From Thiomonas delicata (GTDB taxonomy: Bacteria; Pseudomonadota; Gammaproteobacteria; Burkholderiales; Burkholderiaceae_C), in contig NZ_LT592170.1 of the NCBI RefSeq assembly GCF_900088825.1, positions 1,302,523-1,366,522 on the forward strand: a DNA stretch of 64,000 bases, read 5' to 3'. The translations under genes and the position numbers were made by a program. The notes below the pieces were generated by a model, which did not search any database, was not told where the DNA came from, and saw nothing but the letters and a program-made list of their open reading frames with translations. Below are positions 35,375 through 44,386 of this stretch, one piece after another (within the stretch, counting starts at the first letter, position 1; each line of letters starts with the position of its first letter).

Positions 35375-36193
35375 TCAACGCCGTTGGCATCTCGAGCAGA
35401 AGTAGGTGCTGCGCTGTCCCTGTGTGATTTGTACAACGGGCGTCGAGCAGACGCGGCACGGTTGGCCAGCGCGGCCATAGACCCGGGTGTCGAGTTGGAA
35501 ATGACCCAGTTCGCCGTCGGCATGTGCGAAATCGCGCAGCGAACTGCCGCCCGCGGCGACCGCGTCGGCCAGCGTGGCGCGGATTTCGGCGGCAAGGCGC
35601 GAGCAGCGCCGCGGCGAGAGGCTGCCGGCCGGGGTTTCGGGATGGATGGCGGCGCGGAACAGCGCTTCGCAGGCGTAGATGTTGCCGATGCCGGCGACGA
35701 TGGACTGGTCGAGCAGCAGCGGTTTGATCGCCGCATGCCGTCCGTGCAGCCGGCGATGGAATTGCGCGGCGTCGAACTCGGCGCCGAGGGGCTCCGGGCC
35801 AAGCCTGGCGAGCAGGGCATGGGGTGGGCTTCCGGTGGGATGCCAGATCACGGCGCCAAAGCGGCGCGGATCCCGCAGGCGCAGCTGGCCGCGGTCGGTC
35901 TGCAGGACGAAGTGCTCGTGCGCGCCAGGCGCCGAGGCGTCGTCACCCGCAGCGATCCAGCGCAGCGATCCGGACATGCCCAGATGCACGATGAGGTCTC
36001 CCGCCGGGAGTTTCAGCAGCAGGTATTTTCCGCGCCGGTCCAGGCGCTCGATGCGCTGGCCGGCGAGTTCCTGCGCCGTGCAACCCAAGGGCCACCGTAG
36101 CGGTTTGCCTTGGCGCAATCCGGTGATCCGCGCGCCGCGGAGTGCGTCGGCAAGGCCCAGGCGCGTGACTTCGACTTCGGGGAGTTCAGGCAT
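35375..36193 (-). CDS. mutM: formamidopyrimidine-DNA glycosylase
   Basis: MutM (Fpg) excises 8-oxoguanine and formamidopyrimidines and cleaves the abasic strand. The 272-residue protein has the invariant N-terminal P-E-L-P-E-V, with Pro2 as nucleophile and Glu3 as acid. It also has the K-Y-L-L strand near residue 60, an H2TH region containing I-A-G-I-G-N-I-Y, and the C-terminal zinc finger C-R-V-C and C-S-R-C. It is transcribed with the dynamin-like GTPase and mutY, separated from the former by 149 bases. That spacer shows no other gene. Confidence 0.96.
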   Translation of the reverse strand: MPELPEVEVTRLGLADALRGARITGLRQGKPLRWPLGCTAQELAGQRIERLDRRGKYLLLKLPAGDLIVHLGMSGSLRWIAAGDDASAPGAHEHFVLQTDRGQLRLRDPRRFGAVIWHPTGSPPHALLARLGPEPLGAEFDAAQFHRRLHGRHAAIKPLLLDQSIVAGIGNIYACEALFRAAIHPETPAGSLSPRRCSRLAAEIRATLADAVAAGGSSLRDFAHADGELGHFQLDTRVYGRAGQPCRVCSTPVVQITQGQRSTYFCSRCQRR

Positions 36194-36295
36194 GCCCGGA
36201 TTGTGCTTGAGCCGGGGCTTCCAAGGGATTGCGTCGGGACTTTATCGACGCGCGAGGACCCAGCCCTAAAATCGCCCAATAACCAGGATTCGCCC

Positions 36296-38065
36296 ATGCG
36301 CCTTGTCGTACTCGTTGCCGCGTTGTTCGCAGCCCACGCCTGGGCCAGCCAGATTCCTGCCGCAGATCCGGAGGCCGCTTCCGCGCCCAGCAGCGCATCG
36401 GCAGTTCCCAACCACGCACCCCCCGCGCCGGAGGGCGTGAGAGAAAACGCACAGGATCAGGCGCGCTGGTTCTATGCCGTCTTGACCGGTGAAATCGCCG
36501 CGCACACCGGTCATCCGGGCACCGCGTACTCCGAGTTGCTCAAGGCGGCTCGCGACATGCATTCCGAGCCCTTGTTCGAACGTGCCGTTTCGGTCGCGCT
36601 AGGCGCCGGTGCGCCGGAACAGGCCTTGGCCGCGGTGAAGGCATGGCAAGAGACGCTGCCGGATTCGCTCAAGGCGCAGATCTGGCGCGCGCAGTTGCTG
36701 GTGGCGATGGGGCGCGGCAATGAGGCGGCGACGGCCATTTCGCGTGTTCTGGCGCTGACGCCGCAGCCGCAGCGGCCCAACACCATACTCTCGCTTGCGA
36801 GCTTGTTCGTGCGCGCCGGCGACGCGCACGCCTCGCTCGCCCTGGCGAAAAAAGTGCTGACGCCGTATCGGGACATCCCGCAATCCGGCGTGGTCATCGG
36901 CCAGTTCCAGGCGCGGGCGGGTCAAACCGCCGAGGCGTTCGATCATGCCGCCAAGGCCCTGGCGGCCGACCCCGGCATGACCGCAGCGGCGGCCTTGCTG
37001 CTGCAGACCTACGCGCATCACCCCCAGAGGGCCGACCAACTGCTTCAAGGCTATTTCGCGCTCAAACCCGACGACACGCGGCTACGCATGGCCTGGATCG
37101 AAGCGCTGCTCGGGCAGCAGCGCGACGGCATCGCGCTGACCCAGGCCGAGGCCCTCAGCAAGGTCAAGCCCGACATTCCCGAGGCCTGGCTCATCCTGGG
37201 TTCGCTGCAGTTGCAACAAGACCAGACGCAGCGCGCGCAGCAGACGCTCACCACGTTTTTGGGCCTGATCGAGAAGTCGCAGCCGGCGGCCTCGCCGCAA
37301 GCCAGGAACCGGGCCTATCTCGCGCTGGCCGAGGTTGCGCGCAAGCAGCGCGACTACGCGCAGGCGGAGCACTGGTTGTCGCTGATTCCGGCGGATCAGG
37401 ATGCGCTCGCCGTTGCGTTGCAAAAGGCCATCATCCTGACCGAACAGAACAAGCCGCGCGCAGGGCTGCGGTTGATCGACGAGCTTCCGTCAGCCACGCC
37501 GCAGCAGCGGCGCGAACAGCTTCTGGCCCGGGCCCAGATCTATCGCGCGGCGAAGCAATTCCACAAGGCTTATGCGGTGCTCAAGTCGGGCCTGACGCAG
37601 TTCGGCAAAGACCCGGATTACGCCTACGAGACGGCCATGATGGCGGAGAAGAGCGGGCAATCGCGGGCCATGGAGGCGCTGCTGCGCAAGATCATCGCCA
37701 GGTCGCCACGCTACCAGCCGGCCTACAACGCGCTGGGCTACACCCTGGCCGACCAGAACCGGCATCTCCCCGTCGCGCTCAAGCTCGTCACGCGGGCCCT
37801 CGCGCTTGCGCCCGGCAACCCTTTCGTGCTCGACAGCATGGGTTGGGTGCAGTTCCGGCTTGGTCATTTGAAGCGGGCGCTGTCCGCCTTGGAGGACGCC
37901 TACGCTGCGCGCCAAGACCCGGAAATCGCGGCGCACCTGGCGGAAGTGCTGTGGGCGCAGGGTGACCGGGCGCGGGCCCGAAAAATCCTCCAGGAGGCCT
38001 ACGAGCGCGCTCCCCACGACGAGGGCGTGAAGGCCGCCATGCACAGGACGGGCCTGCGATTTTGA
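36296..38065 (+). CDS. tetratricopeptide-repeat periplasmic/outer-membrane-associated protein
   Basis: This 589-residue protein starts with a signal peptide (M-R-L-V-V-L, cleavage near A-W-A-S). An Ala/Pro-rich linker follows, then a long array of helical TPR units from about residue 55 to the end. Clear TPR-like segments include A-L-G-Y-T-L-A-D and S-M-G-W-V-Q-F-R-L-G near residues 480-530. Such a TPR gene directly before lolB and ispE is the usual Burkholderiales arrangement. It probably scaffolds envelope proteins, but the partner is unknown. It is divergent from mutM. Confidence 0.85.
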   Translation: MRLVVLVAALFAAHAWASQIPAADPEAASAPSSASAVPNHAPPAPEGVRENAQDQARWFYAVLTGEIAAHTGHPGTAYSELLKAARDMHSEPLFERAVSVALGAGAPEQALAAVKAWQETLPDSLKAQIWRAQLLVAMGRGNEAATAISRVLALTPQPQRPNTILSLASLFVRAGDAHASLALAKKVLTPYRDIPQSGVVIGQFQARAGQTAEAFDHAAKALAADPGMTAAAALLLQTYAHHPQRADQLLQGYFALKPDDTRLRMAWIEALLGQQRDGIALTQAEALSKVKPDIPEAWLILGSLQLQQDQTQRAQQTLTTFLGLIEKSQPAASPQARNRAYLALAEVARKQRDYAQAEHWLSLIPADQDALAVALQKAIILTEQNKPRAGLRLIDELPSATPQQRREQLLARAQIYRAAKQFHKAYAVLKSGLTQFGKDPDYAYETAMMAEKSGQSRAMEALLRKIIARSPRYQPAYNALGYTLADQNRHLPVALKLVTRALALAPGNPFVLDSMGWVQFRLGHLKRALSALEDAYAARQDPEIAAHLAEVLWAQGDRARARKILQEAYERAPHDEGVKAAMHRTGLRF

Positions 38066-38103
38066 GTGCCGTTGTCGCGCGCTTTTCGTCGCGGTGTCGG
38101 CAT

Positions 38104-38754
38104 ATGGCGCCGTCTGGTGTGCCGCGGCGCAGGGGGTGGGCCTTGCCCGCCGCGCTCTGCCTTGTCCTCGCCCTTGGCGCTTGTGCGCTGCCAGGCTCGC
38201 AGCAGCGCCGGAACGCGGCCGAGATGGGGGCCGTGCGGCAAGACATCAGCGGCCGCATCTCCGTGGTCACCGGCGAACCGCCCGCGCAGAAGAATCTCTA
38301 TGGTGGGTTCAAACTCGAGTTGCTGTCCGCCGGACGCGGCGAGTTCGACGTGTTCACGCCGCTGGGCCAGATGATCGTCCAGGCCACCTGGTCGCCGCGC
38401 TCGGCCCGCCTGGATGACGGCCGGCAGACGCGAGACTACCCATCTTTTGAAGCCATGACCCTGGCCGGACTCGGCCTTGCCTTGCCCCGAGCGGCGCTTC
38501 AGGACTGGGTGCGTGGCGAGCCCGCTGCCGCCCTGCCGTTTACCCCACTGGCCAGCGGAGGATTCGAACAATTGGGCTGGCGCGTGCAGCCGCGGTTTGA
38601 GGATGGCCGGCTGCGCATCCTGCGCGCCAGCCGGCTCGAGGGCGGGGCCGCGCAACTCAGTCTGGTGATCGACCATGCGCAAGACGCTTTGCCGCCGGCC
38701 GCGGGTTCCGCGCCGGCCCGTCCAGCGCGAGTTCCGGCCTCGCAGCCGCAGTGA
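38104..38754 (+). CDS. lolB: outer-membrane lipoprotein receptor LolB
   Basis: LolB takes lipoproteins from the periplasmic carrier LolA and inserts them into the outer membrane. The protein has a signal peptide ending in the lipobox L-G-A-C, with the mature N-terminus C-A-L-P-G. The body has the hydrophobic beta-barrel pattern, with segments such as I-S-G-R-I-S-V and G-Q-M-I-V-Q-A-T-W-S-P. I start at ATG 38104 (216 residues); an alternative TTG at 38062 overlaps the TPR stop and would add 14 residues. The last codon overlaps the ispE start region (GTGATG). Confidence 0.85.
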   Translation: MAPSGVPRRRGWALPAALCLVLALGACALPGSQQRRNAAEMGAVRQDISGRISVVTGEPPAQKNLYGGFKLELLSAGRGEFDVFTPLGQMIVQATWSPRSARLDDGRQTRDYPSFEAMTLAGLGLALPRAALQDWVRGEPAAALPFTPLASGGFEQLGWRVQPRFEDGRLRILRASRLEGGAAQLSLVIDHAQDALPPAAGSAPARPARVPASQPQ

Positions 38755-39746
38755 TGGATCGGCCCGCATTGCACGCGGTGAAGCGGGGGTTAGGCATCGC
38801 GGCGCTCTACAACGTGCCGGCGCCGGCCAAGATCAACTGGTTCCTGCATGTGCTGGGCCGCCGTCCGGACGGATACCACGATCTGCAAACGGTGTTCCAG
38901 TTCATCGACTGGTGCGACTGGCTGGACTTCGAGCGCCGCGATGACGGCATGATCTTGCGCGTGGGCGATGACGGTTTGCCCGCGGAGGATCTCAGCGTGC
39001 GAGCCGCGCGCTTGCTGCAACAACATGCTGGATGCGGCGACGGCGTTCAGATTCGCCTGCGCAAGGCCATTCCGGCCCAGGCCGGCCTGGGCGGAGGCAG
39101 TTCGGACGCAGCCAGTACCTTGCTCGCGCTGAACCTCCTTTGGGGTTTGCATTTGCCGCGCGTCGAACTGCAAGGCCTGGCGGCGCGGCTTGGCGCCGAC
39201 GTGCCGGTGTTCGTTTTGGGCCGCAACGCCTGGGCCGAAGGGATTGGCGACAGGCTCGCGGCCGTCGACTTGCCGGCATGGAGCCTGCTCGTGGCATGGC
39301 CGGGCAAAGGACTGTCCACGGCCGAGGTGTTCGGTTCGCCCTTCTTGACAAGAAGCGCGCGTATCGAGACAATTTCAGGCTTTGCACGATTTGCTGGCGA
39401 AGGCGCGCGAGATTCTGGGTTCATGCAGGATCTGGGCGAAAAGGTTACGGGCAAGGCGGTTGAGGGCAAGGTGGTCGAGGTCGAGGGCATTGGTCGCATG
39501 AGCCTTGGCCTGGGCCGTAACGATCTTCTGCCGGCGGCGCGAGCGGCCTTGCCCGAAATCGATCAGGCTGGCGCATGGTTGCTCGAGCGTACAGGCAGCG
39601 GTTTCGTCACGATGAGTGGCTCAGGGTCCGCCATGTTTTCGCCTTGCGAGTCGGGCTTGCGGTTCACGGGCGCGTCGCCGCAGTCCTGGATGGTGCGCAA
39701 GTGTGTGGCTTTAGGCAGCCACCCGCTGCTTGATTGGGCCGTGTAA
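38754..39746 (+). CDS. ispE: 4-diphosphocytidyl-2-C-methyl-D-erythritol kinase
   Basis: IspE phosphorylates CDP-ME in the MEP isoprenoid pathway. The 330-residue GHMP kinase has P-A-P-A-K-I-N near residue 22, the phosphate loop G-L-G-G-G-S-S-D-A-A-S near residue 110, and the C-terminal M-S-G-S-G-S-A motif. It is longer than the usual 280-300 residues because of an insertion at about residues 205-245 that contains a near-tandem 15-bp repeat. Start is ATG 38754, or the GTG one codon upstream at 38751. Confidence 0.94.
   Translation: MDRPALHAVKRGLGIAALYNVPAPAKINWFLHVLGRRPDGYHDLQTVFQFIDWCDWLDFERRDDGMILRVGDDGLPAEDLSVRAARLLQQHAGCGDGVQIRLRKAIPAQAGLGGGSSDAASTLLALNLLWGLHLPRVELQGLAARLGADVPVFVLGRNAWAEGIGDRLAAVDLPAWSLLVAWPGKGLSTAEVFGSPFLTRSARIETISGFARFAGEGARDSGFMQDLGEKVTGKAVEGKVVEVEGIGRMSLGLGRNDLLPAARAALPEIDQAGAWLLERTGSGFVTMSGSGSAMFSPCESGLRFTGASPQSWMVRKCVALGSHPLLDWAV
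39450..39479 (+). repeat. 15-bp near-tandem repeat inside ispE
   Basis: Two adjacent 15-base units, GGCAAGGCGGTTGAG (39450-39464) and GGCAAGGTGGTCGAG (39465-39479), differ at two positions. They encode G-K-A-V-E then G-K-V-V-E within the extra segment of IspE. This looks like a local slippage expansion that keeps the frame. Confidence 0.8.
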
Positions 39747-39887
39747 ATGGCGTTGGATGGGCGCTGAGGCTGGCAACGGCCGAGAGCTCAGGTGAAAGTT
39801 ACGTACAATTTCTGTTTTCAAGATCTCGGATCGCTATTCAGGATGCACGGATGCATCGGCATGGCGGCCCATTCATAGTTGTGCCGT

Positions 39888-39964
39888 TGGGGAGTCGCCA
39901 AGTTGGTTAAGGCACCGGATTTTGATTCCGGCATTCGAGGGTTCGAATCCTTCCTCCCCAGCCA
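39888..39964 (+). tRNA. tRNA-Gln (UUG)
   Basis: A 77-base cloverleaf with encoded CCA: acceptor stem TGGGGAG with CTCCCCA, discriminator G, T-loop TTCGAAT. The anticodon loop TTTTGAT holds TTG at 39922-39924, reading CAA codons. The U1-A72 start and G73 are standard for bacterial tRNA-Gln and used by glutaminyl-tRNA synthetase. It lies between ispE and prs, as in most Burkholderiales. Confidence 0.97.
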
Positions 39965-40102
39965 CCTCCGGTTTTCCGGCAGCCGCAAGCGGCAGCACGC
40001 GGGATGTTCCGGTTTGTGCGCCAAGGCCTGAAGTCAGTCTGATTTTTGCGGGCTGCGCGCCGCCGAAAGGCAGGCCGAGCAGCCGATATCCCACACCAAA
40101 CC

Positions 40103-41074
40103 ATGAATCAGAACGCGGCCGACTTCGTCGTTTTCACCGGAAATGCCAACCCCGCGCTGGCGCAGCAGGTGGTCGAACAGTTGGGCATCGGGCTGGGGCA
40201 GGCTTATGTCGGGCGGTTTTCGGACGGTGAAGTCACGGTCGAGATCCAGCAGAACGTGCGCGCCCGCGAGGTGTTCATCATTCAGTCCACTTGCGCACCG
40301 ACCAACGACAACCTGATGGAGCTGCTCATCATGACGGATGCGCTCAAGCGCGCATCCGCGGAGCGCATCACTGCCGTCATACCGTATTTCGGCTATTCCC
40401 GCCAGGACCGTCGTCCGCGCTCATCGCGCGTTCCGATCACGGCCAAGGTCGTGGCGAACATGCTGCAAACCGTGGGTCTGGCCCGGGTCGTGACGATGGA
40501 TCTGCACGCCGACCAGATCCAGGGTTTTTTCGACATCCCGGTCGACAACATCTACGCGTCCCCGATCCTGCTTGGCGACCTGCGCGCGAAAAACTATCAG
40601 GACCTGATCGTCGTGTCGCCCGACATCGGCGGGGTGGTGCGCGCACGCGCGCTGGCCAAGCTGATGGACTGCGATCTGGCCATCATCGACAAGCGCCGGC
40701 CCAAGCCCAATGTTTCCGAGGTGATGAACGTGATCGGCGACATCGATGGTCGCAACTGCATCATCATGGACGACATGGTCGATACCGCTGGAACCCTCAC
40801 GAAGGCGGCCGAGGTTCTCAAGGCGCGCGGCGCCAGGCGCGTGGTGGCCTATTGCACGCATCCGGTTTTTTCCGGGCCGGCCATCGAACGCATCAACGCC
40901 AGCGCGCTGGACGAGGTCGTCGTGACGAACACCATTCCGCTGCGCGACAACGCGCTCAACTGTCCCAAGATCCGCCAGCTCTCGGCTGCCCAGCTCATCG
41001 CGCAGACCATGTTGCGCATTGCGCAGGGCGGCTCGGTGCTGCAGTTGTTCAACGAGCAGGAAACTCTTTTTTAA
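40103..41074 (+). CDS. prs: ribose-phosphate pyrophosphokinase (PRPP synthetase)
   Basis: Prs makes PRPP from ribose-5-phosphate and ATP for nucleotide, histidine, tryptophan and NAD synthesis. The 323-residue class I enzyme has the [10 protein letters not shown] flexible loop near residue 100. The divalent-metal/ATP segment [11 protein letters not shown] lies near residue 134, and the PRPP-binding loop D-D-M-V-D-T-A-G-T near residue 225. Start ATG 40103 gives the usual N-terminus leading to V-V-F-T-G-N-A-N-P. The frame extends back to 40046 but without conserved sequence. Confidence 0.97.
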   Translation: MNQNAADFVVFTGNANPALAQQVVEQLGIGLGQAYVGRFSDGEVTVEIQQNVRAREVFIIQSTCAPTNDNLMELLIMTDALKRASAERITAVIPYFGYSRQDRRPRSSRVPITAKVVANMLQTVGLARVVTMDLHADQIQGFFDIPVDNIYASPILLGDLRAKNYQDLIVVSPDIGGVVRARALAKLMDCDLAIIDKRRPKPNVSEVMNVIGDIDGRNCIIMDDMVDTAGTLTKAAEVLKARGARRVVAYCTHPVFSGPAIERINASALDEVVVTNTIPLRDNALNCPKIRQLSAAQLIAQTMLRIAQGGSVLQLFNEQETLF

Positions 41075-41104
41075 GACGGGGCTGGCGTCGTGCCGGCCCC
41101 GTCT
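41074..41104 (+). promoter_or_regulatory. strong hairpin between prs and rplY
   Basis: A 14-bp stem starts at the last base of the prs stop codon. The outer arm AGACGGGGC pairs with GCCCCGTCT, one T-G wobble follows, then GGC pairs with GCC around the loop GTCGT. No T-run follows, so it may be a rho-independent-like pause, a message stabiliser, or a site for rplY control. Confidence 0.55.
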
Positions 41105-41205
41105 GTGCTGAATTCGCGCCACGGGGCGCGAACCCTGCGGGAATGCTGGTCGCAAGCTTCCCGTTTTGCAACCCCGGGGCTCAAGTCCCCTTTTGAGGAG
41201 TCGAC

Positions 41206-41823
41206 ATGAAAGTCGTCGCATTTGAACGTCAGGCGCAAGGTACCGGTGCGAGCCGCCGCATGCGCCGCGCCGGCAAGGTTCCCGGCATCGTCTATGGCGG
41301 TGAGCAGAAAGCGCAAATGATCGAGCTCGATCACAACGCGCTCTACCACGCGCTGAAGAAGGAGCAGTTCCACTCGTCGATTCTCGACCTGACGGTGGGC
41401 GAGCAACAGACCCGGGTCCTGCTCAAGGATTACCAGGTCCATCCCTTCAAGCCCCTTGTCCTGCATGTCGATTTCATGCGCGTGGCTGCCGATCGCAAGA
41501 TCACGATGAAGGTGCCGCTGCACTTCGTGAATGCCGAGGAGTCACCCGCGGTCAAGCTTGAAGGCGGCATGATCAGCCATGTGCTCAGCGAGTTGGAAAT
41601 CAACTGCCTGCCTGGCGATCTCCCCGAATTCATCGAGGTCGATCTGAGCGGCATGCACAAGGGGCATTCCCTGCATGCCAACGACTTGAAGCTGCCGGGC
41701 TCGGTGACGGTCGTGACCCACGGTTCCGAGAATCCGGTGATCGCAACCGTGCTTTCCCAAGCCGCCGAGGAGGCGGCCGAGGCTGCCGCCGAACCGGCCG
41801 CCAAGGAAGCGGAGAAGAAGTAA
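41206..41823 (+). CDS. rplY: 50S ribosomal protein L25/general stress protein Ctc
   Basis: L25 binds 5S rRNA in the large ribosomal subunit. The 205-residue protein is the long CTC type: an N-terminal L25 domain (about 1-90) beginning with [14 protein letters not shown], then a C-terminal beta domain (about 95-180), and an Ala/Glu-rich tail ending E-A-E-K-K. A GAGGAG ribosome-binding site lies just before ATG 41206. It sits after prs, the conserved pairing, and is followed by a good terminator. Confidence 0.97.
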   Translation: MKVVAFERQAQGTGASRRMRRAGKVPGIVYGGEQKAQMIELDHNALYHALKKEQFHSSILDLTVGEQQTRVLLKDYQVHPFKPLVLHVDFMRVAADRKITMKVPLHFVNAEESPAVKLEGGMISHVLSELEINCLPGDLPEFIEVDLSGMHKGHSLHANDLKLPGSVTVVTHGSENPVIATVLSQAAEEAAEAAAEPAAKEAEKK

Positions 41824-41868
41824 CGACGCCCGCCTGCGCCGGGTTCCCCGCGCGGCAGGTTTGCGCCG

Positions 41869-41892
41869 AGAGCCGCCTTCGGGCGGCTCTTT
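41869..41892 (+). terminator. intrinsic terminator after rplY
   Basis: A 9-bp stem AGAGCCGCC with GGCGGCTCT closes a TTCG tetraloop and is followed by TT, 45 bases after the rplY stop. The T-tract is short, but the very stable UUCG-type hairpin and its position before the convergent thioesterase gene support termination. Confidence 0.8.
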
Positions 41893-41917
41893 GCATTCAA
41901 TGCGCCATATCCACGGA

Positions 41918-42313
41918 TCAATGGGATGGAACGGGGCGAGGACGGCGCTGCTCGTCGACGGCGACGAAGGTCAGCGTGGCTTCGGTGACGCGAAATACCT
42001 GGGTATCCGGAATCCCGCGTTCGGCGTACACCTCGACTTCGACGGTCATGGATGTACGGCCGACGCGCGTGACCATGGCGTAGAGCGAGAGCACGTCGCC
42101 GACGAAGACGGGATGCTTGAACACGAACTGATTCACGGCCACCGTTGCGACGCGGCCCTCGGCGCGCCTGGCTGCGACAATGCCGCCGGCCATGTCCACC
42201 TGGGCCATGATCCAGCCGCCGAAGATGTCGCCATGCATGTTCACGTCCGCGGGCCTGGGTTGGATGCGCAGAATGGGTTCCCGGTCCGGCGGGAGTTGTG
42301 CGGGTTGTTCCAC
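41918..42313 (-). CDS. acyl-CoA thioesterase, hotdog fold (YciA-like)
   Basis: This 131-residue enzyme hydrolyses acyl-CoA thioesters. It has the hotdog-fold signature N-x-H-G-D-I-F-G-G near residue 25, which contains the catalytic Asp, and the V-N-Q-F-V-F-K-H-P-V strand following. This matches the YciA/acyl-CoA thioester hydrolase group. It converges with rplY and is divergent from the ABC exporter. Its physiological substrate is not evident. Confidence 0.9.
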   Translation of the reverse strand: MEQPAQLPPDREPILRIQPRPADVNMHGDIFGGWIMAQVDMAGGIVAARRAEGRVATVAVNQFVFKHPVFVGDVLSLYAMVTRVGRTSMTVEVEVYAERGIPDTQVFRVTEATLTFVAVDEQRRPRPVPSH

Positions 42314-42451
42314 GGGAATTTCTCGCTTTCAGCAGTGATGATGATCAGCCCTGAATAATGCATGAATCCGGGGCTTGCTGCTGCCTGGCACCCATCCCAA
42401 GGCTTGCGGATATCGCCACGTGACAACCCAATTCCAGACAAGCTCGAATTC

Positions 42452-44290
42452 ATGCGACATCACGATTCGTTCGACGTACCGCCTCCAGCGCAAGGCGCAG
42501 CCAAGTCCCGCTGGGCCGCGCTGCGCAATCTCGCGCCTTACCTTTGGCAATACCGGCTGCGCGTGTCGCTGGCCTTGGTCATGCTGCTGGCGGCCAAGGT
42601 TGCCAACGTCGGCGTGCCGCTGGTGCTCAAGGACATCGTCAATGCGCTGGATCTGCGGCCCGGCGATCCGCGTGCTGTGCTGGTCGTGCCTGTCGCGTTG
42701 CTGGTCGCGTATGGGGCCTTGCGCTTGGCCGTGTCCCTGTTCACGGAGTTGCGCGAGATCGTGTTCTCACGCGTCACGCAAGGCGCGGTGCGCAAGATCG
42801 CCCTGGAGGTGTTCGATCATCTGTTTGCGTTGAGCTTGCGCTATCACCTCGAGCGGCAGACTGGAGGCATGTCGCGCGATATCGAGCGCGGCACGCGCGG
42901 CATCTCCAGCCTGGTCTCCTACACGCTCTACAGCATTCTTCCGACCCTGGTCGAAATGGCCTTGGTGATCGGGATCCTGATCGTGAGGTACGACTGGTGG
43001 TTCGCCGGCATTGCGCTGGTGGCGCTGGCGCTGTACATCAGCTTCACCGTGGTGGTCACCGAGTGGCGAACCAGCTTGCGCCGCACCATGAACGAGCAGG
43101 ACTCGCGCGCAAACCAGCGCGCCGTGGATGCGCTGCTCAACTATGAAACCGTGAAAATCTTCGGCAACGAGGCGCATGAGGCGAGGCGCTACGACGACAA
43201 CCTGCACCGCTGGATGAGCGCGGCGGTCAAGTCTCAGAACTCGCTGTCGTTGCTCAATATGGGGCAGAGTTTCATCATTGCCGCGGCGGTGACGCTGCTG
43301 GTCTGGCGCGCCACCGTGGGCGTGGTGAACGGCACGATGAATCTCGGCGATCTGGTGCTTGTGAATGCTTTCATGATTCAGTTGTACGCGCCGCTGAGTT
43401 TCCTGGGCGTGATCTATCGCGAGATCCGCCAGGCGCTCACCGACATCGAGCGCATGTTCACGATCCTCGAACAGCACCGCGACATCGCCGATGTCCCCGG
43501 CGCCAAACCGCTGGTGGTGACGCACGGCAGCGTGTGCTTCGAGGACGTGTATTTCGGCTATGTGCCGGGTCACCCCGTGCTCAAGGGCTTGAGCTTCGAG
43601 GTCCCCGGTGGCGAAACCGTCGCAATCGTCGGGCCTTCCGGGGCGGGTAAGTCCACCCTGTCGCGGCTGATGTTCCGCTTTTACGACGTGGACGCCGGTC
43701 GCATCACCATCGACGGCCAGGATATCCGTCAGGTGAGCCAGGCCAGCCTGCGCGGGGCCCTGGGCCTGGTGCCGCAGGACACGGTGCTGTTCAACGACAC
43801 CATCGGCTACAACATCGCCTATGGGCGCCCCGGAGCCAGCCAGGACGAGGTCGAGGAGGTTGCGCGCGCCGCGCAAATCCAGGGTTTCATCGAGCGTCAA
43901 CCTATGGGCTGGCAGACCCAGGTCGGGGAGCGGGGGCTCAAGCTCTCCGGCGGCGAGAAACAGCGCGTGGCCATCGCCCGCGCCTTGCTGAAGAACCCTC
44001 CCGTCCTGATTTTCGACGAGGCCACGTCGCAGCTCGATTCGCGCAACGAAAGGGCCATCCAGGGGGAAATCCGCATGGCGGCGAGAAACCGCACCACGCT
44101 GATCATCGCCCATCGCTTGTCGACGATCGTCGACGCGCACCAGATCCTGGTGTTGGACGGCGGACGCATCGTCGAGCGCGGCACGCACGCGCAGTTGCTC
44201 GAACTGGACGGCGTCTATGCCCGCATGTGGGCCTTGCAGCGGGATGACGTGCGCCTGGACGACGACTTGGATTTACAGCGCGTGGCCTGA
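42452..44290 (+). CDS. Atm1/HMT1-type ABC exporter (fused permease and ATPase)
   Basis: This 612-residue half-transporter has six transmembrane helices (about residues 28-310). The nucleotide-binding domain has Walker A G-P-S-G-A-G-K-S-T near residue 395, the Q-loop, signature L-S-G-G-E-K-Q-R near residue 500 and Walker B V-L-I-F-D-E-A-T-S. The membrane part contains R-T-S-L-R-R-T-M-N and F-G-N-E-A-H-E, typical of the ATM1/HMT1 family. That family exports glutathione-derived or metal-thiol compounds. Start ATG 42452 is preferred over 42362, which would add a poorly conserved tail. It functions as a homodimer by family rule. Confidence 0.9.
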   Translation: MRHHDSFDVPPPAQGAAKSRWAALRNLAPYLWQYRLRVSLALVMLLAAKVANVGVPLVLKDIVNALDLRPGDPRAVLVVPVALLVAYGALRLAVSLFTELREIVFSRVTQGAVRKIALEVFDHLFALSLRYHLERQTGGMSRDIERGTRGISSLVSYTLYSILPTLVEMALVIGILIVRYDWWFAGIALVALALYISFTVVVTEWRTSLRRTMNEQDSRANQRAVDALLNYETVKIFGNEAHEARRYDDNLHRWMSAAVKSQNSLSLLNMGQSFIIAAAVTLLVWRATVGVVNGTMNLGDLVLVNAFMIQLYAPLSFLGVIYREIRQALTDIERMFTILEQHRDIADVPGAKPLVVTHGSVCFEDVYFGYVPGHPVLKGLSFEVPGGETVAIVGPSGAGKSTLSRLMFRFYDVDAGRITIDGQDIRQVSQASLRGALGLVPQDTVLFNDTIGYNIAYGRPGASQDEVEEVARAAQIQGFIERQPMGWQTQVGERGLKLSGGEKQRVAIARALLKNPPVLIFDEATSQLDSRNERAIQGEIRMAARNRTTLIIAHRLSTIVDAHQILVLDGGRIVERGTHAQLLELDGVYARMWALQRDDVRLDDDLDLQRVA

Positions 44291-44386
44291 ACCGGGTGAG
44301 GCGCGATCATTCGGCGCCCACTCTTTCGCGGGGGTTTCAATCTTTATCACGAAGAATCCGGTTGTTACACTGGAGGTATAAATTCC

